A DNA stretch of 64,000 nucleotides from Spirosoma rhododendri (GCF_012849055.1 NZ_CP051677.1:5099001-5163000); one strand, 5' to 3'; counted from the stretch's first letter, positions 1 through 9,434 are shown. Program-made: numbers and translations. Notes: generated by a model not told the origin, from the letters alone.

Positions 1-1
1 G

Positions 2-499
2 GCCAAACTGGTACGGCACGGCTACGGCGTCATTACGGGCGGTGGCCCCGGCATCATGGAAGCGGGCAACAAAGGGGCGTATGAGCAGGGCGGCAAATCG
101 GTCGGTCTGAACATCAAGCTCCCGTTTGAACAGCATAGCAACATTTACATAGACGCCGACAAAAGCATCAACTTCGACTTTTTCTTCGTCCGCAAGGTGA
201 TGTTCGTCAAATACGCGCAGGGCTTCGTCGTAATGCCCGGCGGGATGGGTACGCTCGATGAACTGTTTGAAGCGTTGACGCTGATTCAAACCAAGAAAAT
301 CGCGCGTTTCCCGATCGTGCTCGTCGGCCGCACGTACTGGCAGGGCCTGATCGACTGGATCACAGAGGTCATGCTGGGGCAGGAACACAATATCAACCCC
401 GAAGACATGAAGCTGATTACGATTGTCGACACCCCCGAAGACGCCGTAAAAGCCATCGATGACTTCTACACGAAGTACCTGCTGAAGCCGAACTTTTAA
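2..499 (+). CDS. LOG family protein (cytokinin riboside monophosphate phosphoribohydrolase-like), 5' end missing
   Basis: The reading frame is open from base 2, so the gene starts before the window; 165 codons of its 3' part are present. The fragment holds the nucleotide-binding turn GGGPGIMEAGNKGA at residues 13-26 and the family signature PGGMGTLDE at residues 79-87, both diagnostic of the TIGR00730/LOG Rossmann-fold family. Known members release free base from nucleoside 5'-monophosphates in the cytosol; in Bacteroidota the physiological substrate is unclear. An ATG at 56 lies inside the conserved glycine motif and is not a credible start. A 27-bp-arm hairpin follows directly. Confidence 0.9.
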   Translation, partial: AKLVRHGYGVITGGGPGIMEAGNKGAYEQGGKSVGLNIKLPFEQHSNIYIDADKSINFDFFFVRKVMFVKYAQGFVVMPGGMGTLDELFEALTLIQTKKIARFPIVLVGRTYWQGLIDWITEVMLGQEHNINPEDMKLITIVDTPEDAVKAIDDFYTKYLLKPNF

Positions 500-510
500 G
501 GAAATGATAG

Positions 511-577
511 AATGACGGAGTGATAGAATGATTGAATATATTCTAAATCGATTCAATCATTCTATCGCTCCGTCATT
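511..577. terminator. long inverted repeat between convergent genes
   Basis: Arms 511-537 and 551-577 are complementary over 27 bases with one imperfect pair and a 13-base loop. The right arm reaches the stop codon of the minus-strand helix-hairpin-helix gene, so the hairpin sits exactly between two converging genes and probably ends transcription from both sides. The words GATAGAATGATTGAAT resemble the GAATGAGTGATTGAAT words at 8857-8960, suggesting one intergenic repeat family. Confidence 0.6.
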
Positions 578-1578
578 CAAAATTCTAAATACGGTGCGAT
601 TTTTTCGATCGTCGGTGCGTCGAGAATACGGATTGGCTTCAGCGATTCGGCGGACGTGTAGGCACCGTGCTGCTCGCGATACCGGACGATAACCTCGGCC
701 TGACGACGCGACAGAAACGGGTGCTTATCCAGATCGGTCGCGCTGGCGGTGTTGATGGAAATTCGTCGTGGGGCTGAGCGAACCTGTCCCAGCCGCGTCA
801 GTTCGACCCGCCCCATGGAATCTAGCCCGTAGATATCGGCAAACTGTGCCGACGAGACAAAGCCCCCTAGTGCATTCCTGAATTTCAGAATCCGGCTCGC
901 CGACGCGGGGCCAATGCCGTTGAGTGCGACAAGTTGCGCACTATCGACGGTGTTGATGTCGAACGGTTGCAGCACAGCCCGTTCGGTACGAGGCCGGTCG
1001 GGGTAGCGATTGCCAGACGCGTAACTAAACGATGCCGGACGATTCTCGTACTGACGTGTACCCCCGTTAGCTGCCGACGCATTGTTTTGGGGTAATGTGA
1101 TGTACGGTTCTAGCTCAGCGTACAGCGTTGGCGGGAAATTATAGATTTTCAGCAGATCGGTTTTCTGCCTGAACTGCCCGCCCTTACTCCGATACTTATC
1201 GATTCGTTCGGCCATCCATTGCGGTACGCCCAACCGCTCCCAATCGGCAACACTGACGGTGTTTGGATTGAATAAAAACCGTTCGGCAGCGCGACGGGTG
1301 TGGGGAGAAAATCGTTCCGCGTCGGTGCGGTCATGGTCTTCACTACGACCGTAACGTGGCTGAGTCGCTTCTTCGTCCTGCATCAGCGTCAGCAAGCTAT
1401 CCAGTTTTTTCTGATCCGTAACCGACGTGTCGACCGGGCGGGTAGGCATCAGCCGTTTATACAAAACGGTCGTCAGCAGGGCAATTAGTACGAACGCCAA
1501 GAGAGCCAGAATACCGCGTCCTTCGTGGTACGATACACGGAAATAGTCGCTGACCAGCGACTGTAAACGACGAAACAT
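577..1578 (-). CDS. membrane-anchored protein with three helix-hairpin-helix (ComEA-like) units
   Basis: The 333-residue product has one hydrophobic segment near residues 21-40 and then three helix-hairpin-helix pairs, at roughly 102-160, 207-265 and 274-333. Typical signatures are visible: FDINTVDSAQLVALNGIGPASASRI in the middle unit (residues 207 on) and ISINTASATDLDK in the last. Units of this kind bind DNA non-specifically in ComEA, the DNA receptor of competence. A role in DNA binding at the membrane is inferred; uptake itself is not shown. The tandem triple arrangement is common in Bacteroidota proteins of this family. Start ATG at 1578 is the first in frame. Confidence 0.85.
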   Translation of the reverse strand: MFRRLQSLVSDYFRVSYHEGRGILALLAFVLIALLTTVLYKRLMPTRPVDTSVTDQKKLDSLLTLMQDEEATQPRYGRSEDHDRTDAERFSPHTRRAAERFLFNPNTVSVADWERLGVPQWMAERIDKYRSKGGQFRQKTDLLKIYNFPPTLYAELEPYITLPQNNASAANGGTRQYENRPASFSYASGNRYPDRPRTERAVLQPFDINTVDSAQLVALNGIGPASASRILKFRNALGGFVSSAQFADIYGLDSMGRVELTRLGQVRSAPRRISINTASATDLDKHPFLSRRQAEVIVRYREQHGAYTSAESLKPIRILDAPTIEKIAPYLEF

Positions 1579-1667
1579 GATGTATACGGTGGGTAGTTGA
1601 CTAATAAACGGTCAGCAACATACACATGTAGATTACGCCATGCGTTGTGTTTTGATTAAGCGGTATG

Positions 1668-2022
1668 TCTTGAACTGTGATTTTTATGATTACGCGGATG
1701 GACTATGATTTTTCTTCAGGATTGTCTGAACTGTGATTGTCGCTGATTTCTCTGATGGACTATGATTTCTTCTTGTAATCAGTGAAATCAAAAAATCAGA
1801 TGAATCACAGTTCAAGATTGTCTTGAACTGTGATTCATCTGATTACGCGGATGAACTATGATTTTTTTCTCTTGTAATCAGTGAAATCAAAAAGTCAACC
1901 GAATCATAGTTCAGACAATCTTGAACTGTGATTCGGTTGACTTCTCTAATGGATTACGATTTCCTTTTCCTGCAATCAATGAAATCATGAAATCATAAAA
2001 TCATAAAAATCACAGTTCAAGA
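1668..2022. repeat. array of three interlocked hairpin repeats
   Basis: This fills most of the 448-base gap between two minus-strand genes. Three units of about 100-150 bases each begin with (T)CTTGAACTGTGATT, carry GATTACGCGGATG-like and GTAATCAGTGAAATCA cores, and end with AATCA(C/T)AGTTCA(A)GA. Unit ends pair with neighbouring units: 1794-1817 with 1821-1844 (24/24), 1893-1913 with 1922-1942 (20/21 plus one G-T pair), and the outermost ends 1668-1691 with 1999-2022 (24/24). No ORF lies inside. Repeats of this word type are common between genes of Cytophagales. Confidence 0.8.
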
Positions 2023-2026
2023 TAAA

Positions 2027-3283
2027 TCAGCGGCCAAGTCGCAGGATCTTGCCGGAAGACAGGTCGCAGAGGTATAGCTCTTTTTTCTGGTCTTCACCGA
2101 AAGCTGAAATCGAACCGGCACGGGCAACAATTTCCTGGTTCGTCACTTTCTTGCCGTCGGTCGTGGTCAGTGCCCAGACGCGTCCACTGGCGAAGTCGGC
2201 GTAGATATATTTGCCTTTCAGCGACGGAACCGCACTGCCCTGATACACAGTGCCACCGGTGATCGAAACGTTGCCATCATCGTGTTTGTACTGCCAAATC
2301 GGCTCAATCAGGTTATCAGGTTTCTTGCCATCCGGCTCCTTGTATGGCTGACGACCTTCTTCAATGCGCCAGCCGTAATTGCCCCCTTTCGTTAGAATGT
2401 CGACTTCTTCAAGCTCATTTTGTCCGACGTCACCCGCCCAAAGCCGGTTTTTGTCGTCGAAACTGATGCGCCACGGGTTACGGAGGCCATACGCGAAAAT
2501 CTCAGGTCGAGCCTTGGCATCCTTCGCAAACGGATTGTCGGCGGGAATACCGTAGTGGCCTTTTTCGGTGCTGTTCACGTCAATACGCAGCACTTTACCC
2601 AGCCAGCTCTGGCGATTTTGCGCGTTGTTTTGTGGGTCGCCCCCGCTGCCGCCGTCACCCGTTGAGATATACAGGTATCCATCAGGTCCGAACAGCACCT
2701 TACCGCCATTGTGGTTGGCGTAGGGCTGGTTGAACCGAATCAGGACGACCTCGGTAGCCGGGTCAATCGTCGTGGCCGATGGCGATGCGGCTTTAAATCG
2801 GCTGATAATGGTTTCGCGCGGATTATTTTTGGTGTAGTTGACGTAGAAATAGCCGTTCTCGCGAAACTTCGGGTGGAAAGCCAGACCCAGCAACCCCATC
2901 TCGCCACCGTACCCTACTTTGTTGCGGATGTCCAGATAAACCGGTGCTGACGTGGCGTTGACACTGTTGTCAAACGACCGGATGCGCCCGGCCTGCTCTA
3001 CCACAAACACCCGGTTGGTGCCGTCCTGCGCATATGTGTATTCGACGGGTGCATCGAACGTGAGCTTGGGGTATGCGTTAACGACGTTGACGGCGGCTTT
3101 TGGCACGGCAGATGACGGTTTTAGCTTGCCGGATTTACTAGTGAACGAAGGCAGCATAGATGCCTGCTCAACCGGCGCGGTACCGTTGACACCGGTTGGT
3201 TGAATAAATGTATTTGCTAGCCACGCAAAGCCTGCTGTTGCCAGCAGGCAGATGCCGAAGGGGGTTATTGCTTTAATAGACAT
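2027..3283 (-). CDS. PQQ-dependent sugar dehydrogenase (glucose/sorbosone dehydrogenase family)
   Basis: A 418-residue exported protein: an N-terminal signal peptide (hydrophobic residues about 6-22) precedes a six-bladed propeller domain. Family motifs include YANHNGGKVLFGPDGYLYIS and GDGGSGGDP in the middle, GLRNPWRISFD, GDVGQNELEEVD and GGNYGWR further on. Members oxidise aldose sugars with pyrroloquinoline quinone and Ca2+ in the periplasm. The specific sugar cannot be read from sequence, and no PQQ synthesis genes are in the window. It stands alone; the repeat array lies directly downstream of its stop. Confidence 0.88.
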   Translation of the reverse strand: MSIKAITPFGICLLATAGFAWLANTFIQPTGVNGTAPVEQASMLPSFTSKSGKLKPSSAVPKAAVNVVNAYPKLTFDAPVEYTYAQDGTNRVFVVEQAGRIRSFDNSVNATSAPVYLDIRNKVGYGGEMGLLGLAFHPKFRENGYFYVNYTKNNPRETIISRFKAASPSATTIDPATEVVLIRFNQPYANHNGGKVLFGPDGYLYISTGDGGSGGDPQNNAQNRQSWLGKVLRIDVNSTEKGHYGIPADNPFAKDAKARPEIFAYGLRNPWRISFDDKNRLWAGDVGQNELEEVDILTKGGNYGWRIEEGRQPYKEPDGKKPDNLIEPIWQYKHDDGNVSITGGTVYQGSAVPSLKGKYIYADFASGRVWALTTTDGKKVTNQEIVARAGSISAFGEDQKKELYLCDLSSGKILRLGR

Positions 3284-3490
3284 AACTTATAACGAAGAGT
3301 TGGCAGGTTGTTTGCAAAGCTGACGCCAAACCCGTCTCTCGAACTTAACAGAGCCGTATCGAGTTGAAAAATGAGATATTAGCCGCCCCAACGACGAACA
3401 GATGCCCGCTCAGTCCTGGCGGCTGTTGGCTGCGTTCCTCACAGCGGGGCAGGTTTTCCACTATCAATCTAAGCCACTCGGGTTATCGCT

Positions 3491-4336
3491 ATGACGGTTG
3501 CCAACGCTCCTTTTCTCGATCATCTGCTGGCGCAACGCGCCCAGTACCGTTATAAACTACCGTCGCGTCCGGCGGCCGGGCAGTTCATCGACCAGTTGAT
3601 GCGCCTGCTCTTTCCCGTCACGCAGGACTGTCAGGCGTTTTCGCAAAATATCGACGAGTCATACCAGTCGCTCAATACGCAGCTTGTCAACCTGCTGTGC
3701 CCGTTAGACACCAACTTGCCGGATACGCCCGAAGCGCTGGCCAATCAGCTGTTCGACAGGCTGCCGGTCATTTATGACAACCTGCTGTTCGACGCCCACG
3801 CCATCGCCGACAACGATCCGGCGGCTGTCGGCATGGAGGAAGTCGTGGCAGTGTATCCCGGTTTTTACGCCATTTCCGTCTACCGGATTGCCCACGAACT
3901 GATGCGGATGAACGTGCCGCTGCTGCCCCGTATGCTCACCGAGTATGCCCACGGGCAGACGGGTATCGACATTCACCCCGGTGCGCAGATTGGCCGGTCG
4001 TTTTTCATCGATCACGGCACGGGCGTCGTCATCGGCGAAACGACGGTCATTGGCGACAATGTCAAAATTTACCAGGGTGTGACGCTCGGGGCGACCTACG
4101 TAGCCAAGTCGATGGCGCAGAAAAAGCGGCACCCGACGATTGAAAACAACGTGGTAATCTACGCCAATGCCACGATCCTGGGCGGCTATACCGTCGTTGG
4201 GCACGACTCGATCATTGGCGGCAACGTCTGGCTGACGCAGAGTGTAGAACCCCATTCGCTGGTTTTCCATCAGCACCAGACCGACATCCGGCTCAAGTCG
4301 CTGGAGTCGCCCGAACCAATCAATTTTGTTATTTGA
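3491..4336 (+). CDS. cysE: serine O-acetyltransferase
   Basis: A 281-residue hexapeptide-repeat acyltransferase that makes O-acetylserine, the first step of cysteine synthesis. The left-handed beta-helix part contains [27 protein letters not shown] (with the catalytic Asp-His region) and YQGVTLGA; the N-terminal helical part matches the EpsC/CysE type. The protein ends in Ile, the residue that in CysE inserts into the CysK active site to form the cysteine synthase complex. cysK follows after an 83-base gap that carries a hairpin. Start ATG 3491 is followed by a normal-length N-terminus. Confidence 0.93.
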   Translation: MTVANAPFLDHLLAQRAQYRYKLPSRPAAGQFIDQLMRLLFPVTQDCQAFSQNIDESYQSLNTQLVNLLCPLDTNLPDTPEALANQLFDRLPVIYDNLLFDAHAIADNDPAAVGMEEVVAVYPGFYAISVYRIAHELMRMNVPLLPRMLTEYAHGQTGIDIHPGAQIGRSFFIDHGTGVVIGETTVIGDNVKIYQGVTLGATYVAKSMAQKKRHPTIENNVVIYANATILGGYTVVGHDSIIGGNVWLTQSVEPHSLVFHQHQTDIRLKSLESPEPINFVI

Positions 4337-4347
4337 GTTTAAAGTTT

Positions 4348-4398
4348 AAGGTCTAACGTTTAAGGTTGTCTCAGTAGCAGCCTTGAACGTTAGACCTT
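4348..4398. repeat. hairpin between cysE and cysK
   Basis: Arms 4348-4365 and 4381-4398 are complementary over 18 bases with one mismatch. The flanking bases carry further GTTTAAGGT-like words, so the structure is a member of the intergenic hairpin type seen all over this window. It has no T tract, so it may be a processing or partial termination point within the cysEK transcript. Confidence 0.5.
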
Positions 4399-4419
4399 GA
4401 ACCTTAAACCCTATCCGAT

Positions 4420-5328
4420 ATGAAAGCAAACAGTATTCTCGATACCATTGGGCAGACGCCCCACGTCCGGCTAAGCCGGTTATTTCCGAATCACGAAGTC
4501 TGGATGAAGCTGGAGCGGGCCAATCCCGGCGCCAGCATAAAAGATCGTATAGCCCTGGCGATGGTCGACGATGCCGAAGCGAAGGGGCTCCTTAAACCCG
4601 GCAGTACGATTATCGAACCCACGTCGGGAAATACCGGCATCGGGCTGGCGATGGTGGCGGCCGTAAAAGGCTACAAGCTGATTCTGGTGATGCCGGAGTC
4701 GATGAGTATTGAGCGTCGACGGATCATGGCGGCTTACGGCGCTCAGTTTGATCTCACTCCCCGCGAACGGGGCATGAAAGGGGCTATCGAACGGGCCCAC
4801 GCGCTACTGCTCGAAACGCCCAACTCGTGGATGCCGCAGCAGTTCGACAACCCCGCCAACATCGCCATTCACAAAGCAACCACCGCCCGCGAGATCCTGG
4901 CCGACTTTCCCAACGGTTTCGACGCACTCATTACGGGTGTCGGCACGGGAGGGCATATTACGGGTGTATCGGAAGTGCTGAAAGAGCAGTTTCCGGCCAT
5001 GCATACCTTCGCCGTCGAACCGGAATTATCGTCGGTCATTAGTGGCGGTATGCCCGGTCCGCACCCCATTCAGGGTATTGGCGCGGGCTTTATTCCGCAA
5101 AATCTGCACACCGACACCATAGACGGTACTATCACCGTCAGCAAGGAAGAAGCCTTTACCTGGGCCGAACGCGCGGCCCGCGAGGAAGGCATCTTCATTG
5201 GTATCTCGTCGGGAGCATCGCTGGCGGCTGTAGCGAAAAAACTATCTCAGTTTCGCGTGGGCAGTCGTATCCTGACGTTCTGCTATGACACCGGCGAGCG
5301 CTATCTCTCGGTAGATGGGTTGTACTGA
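4420..5328 (+). CDS. cysK: cysteine synthase (O-acetylserine sulfhydrylase)
   Basis: A 302-residue PLP enzyme of fold type II that converts O-acetylserine and sulfide to cysteine. Visible family motifs are NPGASIKDR with the PLP-binding Lys, [10 protein letters not shown] for substrate and phosphate contact, GTGGHITG and the late GISSGAS loop. Length is typical of CysK/CysM. It is the second gene after cysE on the same strand, fitting a two-gene cysteine operon. Distinction between CysK and CysM type is not certain from motifs, though the neighbouring CysE with a C-terminal Ile favours CysK. Confidence 0.92.
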   Translation: MKANSILDTIGQTPHVRLSRLFPNHEVWMKLERANPGASIKDRIALAMVDDAEAKGLLKPGSTIIEPTSGNTGIGLAMVAAVKGYKLILVMPESMSIERRRIMAAYGAQFDLTPRERGMKGAIERAHALLLETPNSWMPQQFDNPANIAIHKATTAREILADFPNGFDALITGVGTGGHITGVSEVLKEQFPAMHTFAVEPELSSVISGGMPGPHPIQGIGAGFIPQNLHTDTIDGTITVSKEEAFTWAERAAREEGIFIGISSGASLAAVAKKLSQFRVGSRILTFCYDTGERYLSVDGLY

Positions 5329-5417
5329 GTCGGGTTTCTGGCCCCGTTTACAGCGTCTGGCCAGTTGACCAGCGCCATCGAAAACCGTATACTACATGCA
5401 TCAAACGCCCCCTCCCT

Positions 5418-6287
5418 ATGTCTAAAAACAACTCGGCCTTTCGACTCATAAAAGACACCACGTTTATCGTCGCGGGTGTGCTCAGTGCTGGTATGGGTCT
5501 GAAAGGTTTCCTGTTGTCGAGTCAATTCATTGATGGGGGCGTTACGGGTATTTCCATGCTGCTGTCTCAGCTGCTGAACGTACCACTCGCGATCCTGCTG
5601 CTGGTTATCAACCTGCCGTTCATCGCGCTTGGTTACCGCCGGTTTGGTCGGTTGTTTGCGCTGCGCAGTACGTTGGCCATCGCCGGGCTGTCGCTGTCGC
5701 TGCTCGTGATTCCCTACCCCGACGTAACCCGCGATCTGCTGCTTACGTCGGTCTTTGGGGGCTTCTTCATCGGGGCAGGTATCGGCATGGCAATTCGGGG
5801 CGGTGCCGTGCTCGACGGTACCGAAATTGCGGCTCTGCTCATCAGCCGCAGCCGTCCGATACTAAAAGTCAGCGACGTAATTCTGGTCATGAACGTGCTG
5901 ATCTTTGGAGCAGCTGCCTTCTTTCTGAGCGTCAATCTGGCGCTGTACTCGATGATTACTTACTTCGCAGCATCGAAAACGATCGATTTCATTCTGCACG
6001 GCGTCGAAGAATACACGGCAGTGCTAATCGTTTCGGAACAGCACGAAGCCATTCAACGGCAGATCATCGACAACGGCTGGGGCATCACGGTCCTGACCGG
6101 GCAGCAGGGATATGGCAAAAAAGGGCATAGTCAGCAGGAGACGATCGTGCTGTACGTTGTGCTGACCCGACTCGAAATCAGCCGGTTACGCACGCTGGTG
6201 TACGGTGTCGATGAGAAAGCGTTCATCATTCAGCACAGCGTCGACGACGTTACGGGCGGCAAGATCAAGCTCTTACCCATGCACTAG
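5418..6287 (+). CDS. YitT family membrane protein
   Basis: A 289-residue protein with about five hydrophobic segments in the first 200 residues and a soluble C-terminal part of about 80 residues (DUF2179-type). The pattern FLLSSQFIDGGVTGISMLLS and the glycine-rich GAGIGMAIRGGAVLDGTEIAALL stretch (residues 115-137) are typical of the YitT/YqfU family. Function in the family is not established; transport is often presumed. The gene is convergent with the DUF4239 gene, the stops being only a few bases apart, and follows cysK by 89 bases. Confidence 0.85.
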   Translation: MSKNNSAFRLIKDTTFIVAGVLSAGMGLKGFLLSSQFIDGGVTGISMLLSQLLNVPLAILLLVINLPFIALGYRRFGRLFALRSTLAIAGLSLSLLVIPYPDVTRDLLLTSVFGGFFIGAGIGMAIRGGAVLDGTEIAALLISRSRPILKVSDVILVMNVLIFGAAAFFLSVNLALYSMITYFAASKTIDFILHGVEEYTAVLIVSEQHEAIQRQIIDNGWGITVLTGQQGYGKKGHSQQETIVLYVVLTRLEISRLRTLVYGVDEKAFIIQHSVDDVTGGKIKLLPMH

Positions 6288-6293
6288 TATTTG

Positions 6294-7154
6294 TCAATCG
6301 ATAGGTTGCAGCCCTATTTTCTGATTGATAACCCGGTCGAGCACCAACTGGTACGCATCAGCGGATACGCTCACTTCCCCCCAATATGGATGGTCGAGGG
6401 CCGCGATCAGAAAGACCAGCAGACCGACCATTCCCGCCATAATACCCGTCAGCAGGGCATGGAGCCGATAGCTGCTCACCACGAACAGATACGAAAATAC
6501 AATGGTGGCGATTGCGCCCAGCATCACGACGCTCCAGAGCACACTCGGTACGCTGCCCTTGACGGATTCGATGCGCAGCCGTCGGGTTTCCACCAACCGG
6601 TTAAACGTTACCAGCGTTTCGCCGTGGAGTACTTCCTGCGCTTTAGTGCGTGGTTCGAACGGCAACAGGTGATTCTGAAACTGAGTCAGCAAACCAGTTT
6701 CGTAGATATACCCTTTTCGCTGTGCGGGCCACGCTTTTTCGATCACAAAATGGGTGTATTCCTTTACATCGCCCTGCAACGTGTCTCGAATAGGATGGGG
6801 ATAACCCGACAGGTCGCGGTACAATACGGCGATGATAGAAGCTTCCTGCGACGCCAGACTGCTCGCCTGCGTAAAACTACTCCAGGTCGCTACGGTCAGC
6901 AAGCCCAGCAACAGGCCGTACAGCAGCGATACCCCCGAAAAGAACCAGCCAACCGTACCGTTATCGATCAGAGTCGCCATCGAACTTCGGTTCAGTCGGC
7001 TGTGTGTAAGGCGTAGGCCCAGCACAGCTGCCCCAACAAATACCCCGACGGTAAGCAAACCAAACAGCCAGGTTGGCAGGTCGTATACCCAACGCATAAA
7101 AAGAAGATCGTCATGAACCAGGTGCATCGACCCGGTATCTGCTGACTGTTGCAT
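6294..7154 (-). CDS. DUF4239 (bestrophin-like) membrane protein
   Basis: The product has two hydrophobic segments near the N-terminus (around GLLTVGVFVGAAVLGL and GWFFSGVSLLYGLLLGLLTVATW), a long soluble middle, and two more near the C-terminus. This layout and the words SLASQEASIIAVLYRDLSGYP fit DUF4239, a bestrophin-like domain of unknown transport role. ATG 7154 is preferred as start because the longer frame would begin with TTG at 7166. The stop is 6 bases from that of the convergent YitT gene. Confidence 0.78.
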   Translation of the reverse strand: MQQSADTGSMHLVHDDLLFMRWVYDLPTWLFGLLTVGVFVGAAVLGLRLTHSRLNRSSMATLIDNGTVGWFFSGVSLLYGLLLGLLTVATWSSFTQASSLASQEASIIAVLYRDLSGYPHPIRDTLQGDVKEYTHFVIEKAWPAQRKGYIYETGLLTQFQNHLLPFEPRTKAQEVLHGETLVTFNRLVETRRLRIESVKGSVPSVLWSVVMLGAIATIVFSYLFVVSSYRLHALLTGIMAGMVGLLVFLIAALDHPYWGEVSVSADAYQLVLDRVINQKIGLQPID

Positions 7155-7242
7155 AGTAAATACCAAAACAGCGACAACCGGTTGGTCATCGCTGCTTTAC
7201 TACCCACAATGGAATTTAAATGTTTTTAAAACGGTCGCTGCT

Positions 7243-7836
7243 CTACCGCAGCCGTCGCACAAACTGCCGCATCGATTCGCGGTAGGTCTGCTCCGATTGC
7301 TCCATCAACTGGCTGTCCTGCATGGTCATAGCCAGCGAAATCATGCCATGCGATAGGGCCCACCATTCAAAATAAAGCCGGCGAATACTTTCTTTCGCTT
7401 TGGGAATAAACGCAAAAATAATTTCGCAAACCGTATCACTGATCGCCTGTAATTTCTCCGACTGATGGCCGGGTATACTGCAATAGGCTCCTTCCAGATT
7501 GTACATGACCTGATACAATTCAGGCTGGCGACGTCCGAACTCCCATTGAATGAGGGAAATTTCGTAGAGTCGCTTTTCCGGGTCCCGGTACAGCTTCATG
7601 ATCCGGTGATATTGCTCGTGCAGGTAGTCGAACCCTTCTTCCCGAATAGCGCTGAACAGCACATCTTTGCCATCAAAGTATTCGTAAACGACGGGGGCAC
7701 TGTATTCGATAGCATCGGCGATCTTACGGATTGAAACGGCCTGCCAGCCTTCCTGACGCGCTATTTTGCGGGCGGTAGTGATGATGCCTGCCCGAACTTG
7801 CTCATGTGCTCGTGGTTTGCGTTCTAAAACGTCCAT
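7243..7836 (-). CDS. TetR/AcrR family transcriptional regulator
   Basis: A 197-residue protein. Residues about 15-60 form the TetR helix-turn-helix, with SIRKIADAIEYSAPVVYEYFDGKDVLFSAI as the recognisable core (residues 40-69). The remainder is a helical ligand and dimer domain of the WHG/TetR C-terminal type. No efflux pump or obvious target is adjacent; the DUF4239 gene lies downstream on the same strand with an 88-base gap, so it is the nearest candidate target besides self-regulation. The ligand is unknown. Confidence 0.88.
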   Translation of the reverse strand: MDVLERKPRAHEQVRAGIITTARKIARQEGWQAVSIRKIADAIEYSAPVVYEYFDGKDVLFSAIREEGFDYLHEQYHRIMKLYRDPEKRLYEISLIQWEFGRRQPELYQVMYNLEGAYCSIPGHQSEKLQAISDTVCEIIFAFIPKAKESIRRLYFEWWALSHGMISLAMTMQDSQLMEQSEQTYRESMRQFVRRLR

Positions 7837-8070
7837 TTCGGTAGGTTAGCGGTAAAACAGTTAACGGTGTTAATATGCCTGAAAACTACGGGTTTATACC
7901 GATACTACCTATAAGTTTTTACTTTATCCGAATAATTATAACAACCTGGTTACACGTTCGTAAGGCTGTTTCTGCCGTTGAAACGATCGCCGAAGAAAAC
8001 GTATATTGGTCGTCTATCACCTGTCGGAAAACAGAAACAGTTACCAATCGCTGAGTAGCCGTACAACGTA

Positions 8071-8856
8071 TCAGCCCGTGATCTTTTCCGCAAGCAGCCA
8101 GGCGTCGGCATCGCCCACGGCGTAAGCGTCTCCCTGCTCCGTACCGTACACATCGATAATCGGCAGGCCAGCCGCCCGAAACAACTGACCCAGCTCAGCG
8201 AGGGTGTAGACGTAGTGCTGAGCCGTGCGGGTTTGTGTTTCCGCGCCGTGTACGTAGGTCAGGTGCGAATCGATACGACCATCGAGGGGGTGGTATTCGT
8301 TTTCGACCATAAATAACAGCGTCGATCCGTCGCCCAGCTCAATCGGTTGCCAGTTACGCGGCTGGTAGTCGGGCAGCACAGATTCAGCCACCATCTGCGA
8401 ATGAATAAGCAGTCGCCCGCCGGGTCGCAACCAGTTGGCCAGCCGGGTCAGGAGTTGCTGCAAGTCGGGGCGGGGGAAAAAGCTGAAACTGTTTCCCATA
8501 CAGTAGGCCGCGTCGAACTGCCCGGTCGCGCCCGCGCTGGCCTGAACATCGTCTGTCGGCAGTGTCAGAATATCCCCCTCGATAGCCATAACCGGCAGTT
8601 TCTGGCGTCGGGCCGCATCGGTCAATTCCGCGATATAGTCGGCCGCAATATCGACGCCCGTAACGTGCGCCCCCATTCGGGCCAGCGGCAGCGCGTGCCG
8701 ACCGTAGCCGCAGAACACATCAAGCAATCGGTCGCCGGGGCCGAAGTCGAGCGAGTCGACGATCAGCTCCAGGTCAAGCTGCGTCTGTTCGTCGGTTTGG
8801 GCCGCTTTCCAGGCCAGCTGCGGCAGCCCATGAAAGAAATTATGATACCAAGCCAA
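8071..8856 (-). CDS. class I SAM-dependent methyltransferase
   Basis: A 261-residue cytosolic enzyme. Motif I is clear at DRLLDVFCGYGRHALPLARM, followed by the acidic ribose-binding residue in VTGVDIAADY and motif IV-like FDAAYCMGNSFSFFP. These show a Rossmann-fold SAM binder, but the methyl acceptor cannot be told from sequence. It stands alone between the TetR gene and the peroxiredoxin gene, both on the same strand, with repeat-containing spacers on each side. Confidence 0.85.
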   Translation of the reverse strand: MAWYHNFFHGLPQLAWKAAQTDEQTQLDLELIVDSLDFGPGDRLLDVFCGYGRHALPLARMGAHVTGVDIAADYIAELTDAARRQKLPVMAIEGDILTLPTDDVQASAGATGQFDAAYCMGNSFSFFPRPDLQQLLTRLANWLRPGGRLLIHSQMVAESVLPDYQPRNWQPIELGDGSTLLFMVENEYHPLDGRIDSHLTYVHGAETQTRTAQHYVYTLAELGQLFRAAGLPIIDVYGTEQGDAYAVGDADAWLLAEKITG

Positions 8857-8960
8857 TTAGTGAATGAGCGATTGAGTGAATGAGTGATTGAATGCTGTAG
8901 CGCACAGAGTGATTGAAAAATGCTTGCGCGAGCTATTCAATCATTCTGTCACTCTATCAT
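8857..8960. repeat. imperfect inverted repeats of GAATGAGTGATTGAAT type
   Basis: The spacer between methyltransferase and peroxiredoxin genes contains several direct copies of a GAATGAG(C/T)GATTGA word on the left and their imperfect complement (CTATTCAATCATTCTGTCAC and on) on the right, around a GC-rich centre. It can fold as a long imperfect hairpin. It shares words with the repeat at 511-577. Confidence 0.5.
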
Positions 8961-9434
8961 TCAACCATTGGACAATGTGCTGAGCACTTGCTGGATATTG
9001 GCGAAGCTGGGGACGTCTTTCACGCTTTCGAGTACTTCGGCGTAACGAACGATACCGTCTCCGTCGATCACGAACGCCGACCGCTTGCTGACACCTTTGA
9101 GATCGAGCTGATACGTTTCGTAAATGGTCTCGTAGGCGCGGGACACTTCTTTGTTGAAGTCCGACAGCAGATCGAACGGCAGGTGCTGCTCCTCGCGGAA
9201 TTTGGCCAGCGTCCAGGGCGAATCGACCGAGATACCGACTACGTCGGCGTTCATACCGGCGTAGGTAGCGATGTCGTCGCGCATCTGGCAAAGTTCCGCC
9301 GTGCAGGTGCTGGTAAAGGCCATCGGGAAGAACAGCATAATGAGATTCTTGCCGGAAAAATCGCTTAGCGACACCTGCTTTTTTTCGGTGTTGTACAGCG
9401 AAAAAGATGGTGCGTGCTGACCTGGCGTGAGCAT
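8961..9434 (-). CDS. peroxiredoxin (AhpC/TSA family)
   Basis: A 157-residue thiol peroxidase of thioredoxin fold. The peroxidatic motif is PMAFTSTCTAELCQMRDD, where the first Cys (about residue 46) is the peroxidatic one and a second Cys lies five residues on. This arrangement resembles the AhpE/BCP-like classes. It reduces hydroperoxides in the cytosol using thioredoxin-like partners. The gene is divergent from the ROK kinase gene and has a good Bacteroidota promoter at 9479-9486. Confidence 0.88.
   Translation of the reverse strand: MLTPGQHAPSFSLYNTEKKQVSLSDFSGKNLIMLFFPMAFTSTCTAELCQMRDDIATYAGMNADVVGISVDSPWTLAKFREEQHLPFDLLSDFNKEVSRAYETIYETYQLDLKGVSKRSAFVIDGDGIVRYAEVLESVKDVPSFANIQQVLSTLSNG

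Noticed and set aside
1668..2022. Possible CRISPR-like array.
   Set aside because: Units are long, of unequal length and self-complementary, and there are no unique spacers of even size or cas genes. It is a hairpin repeat cluster.
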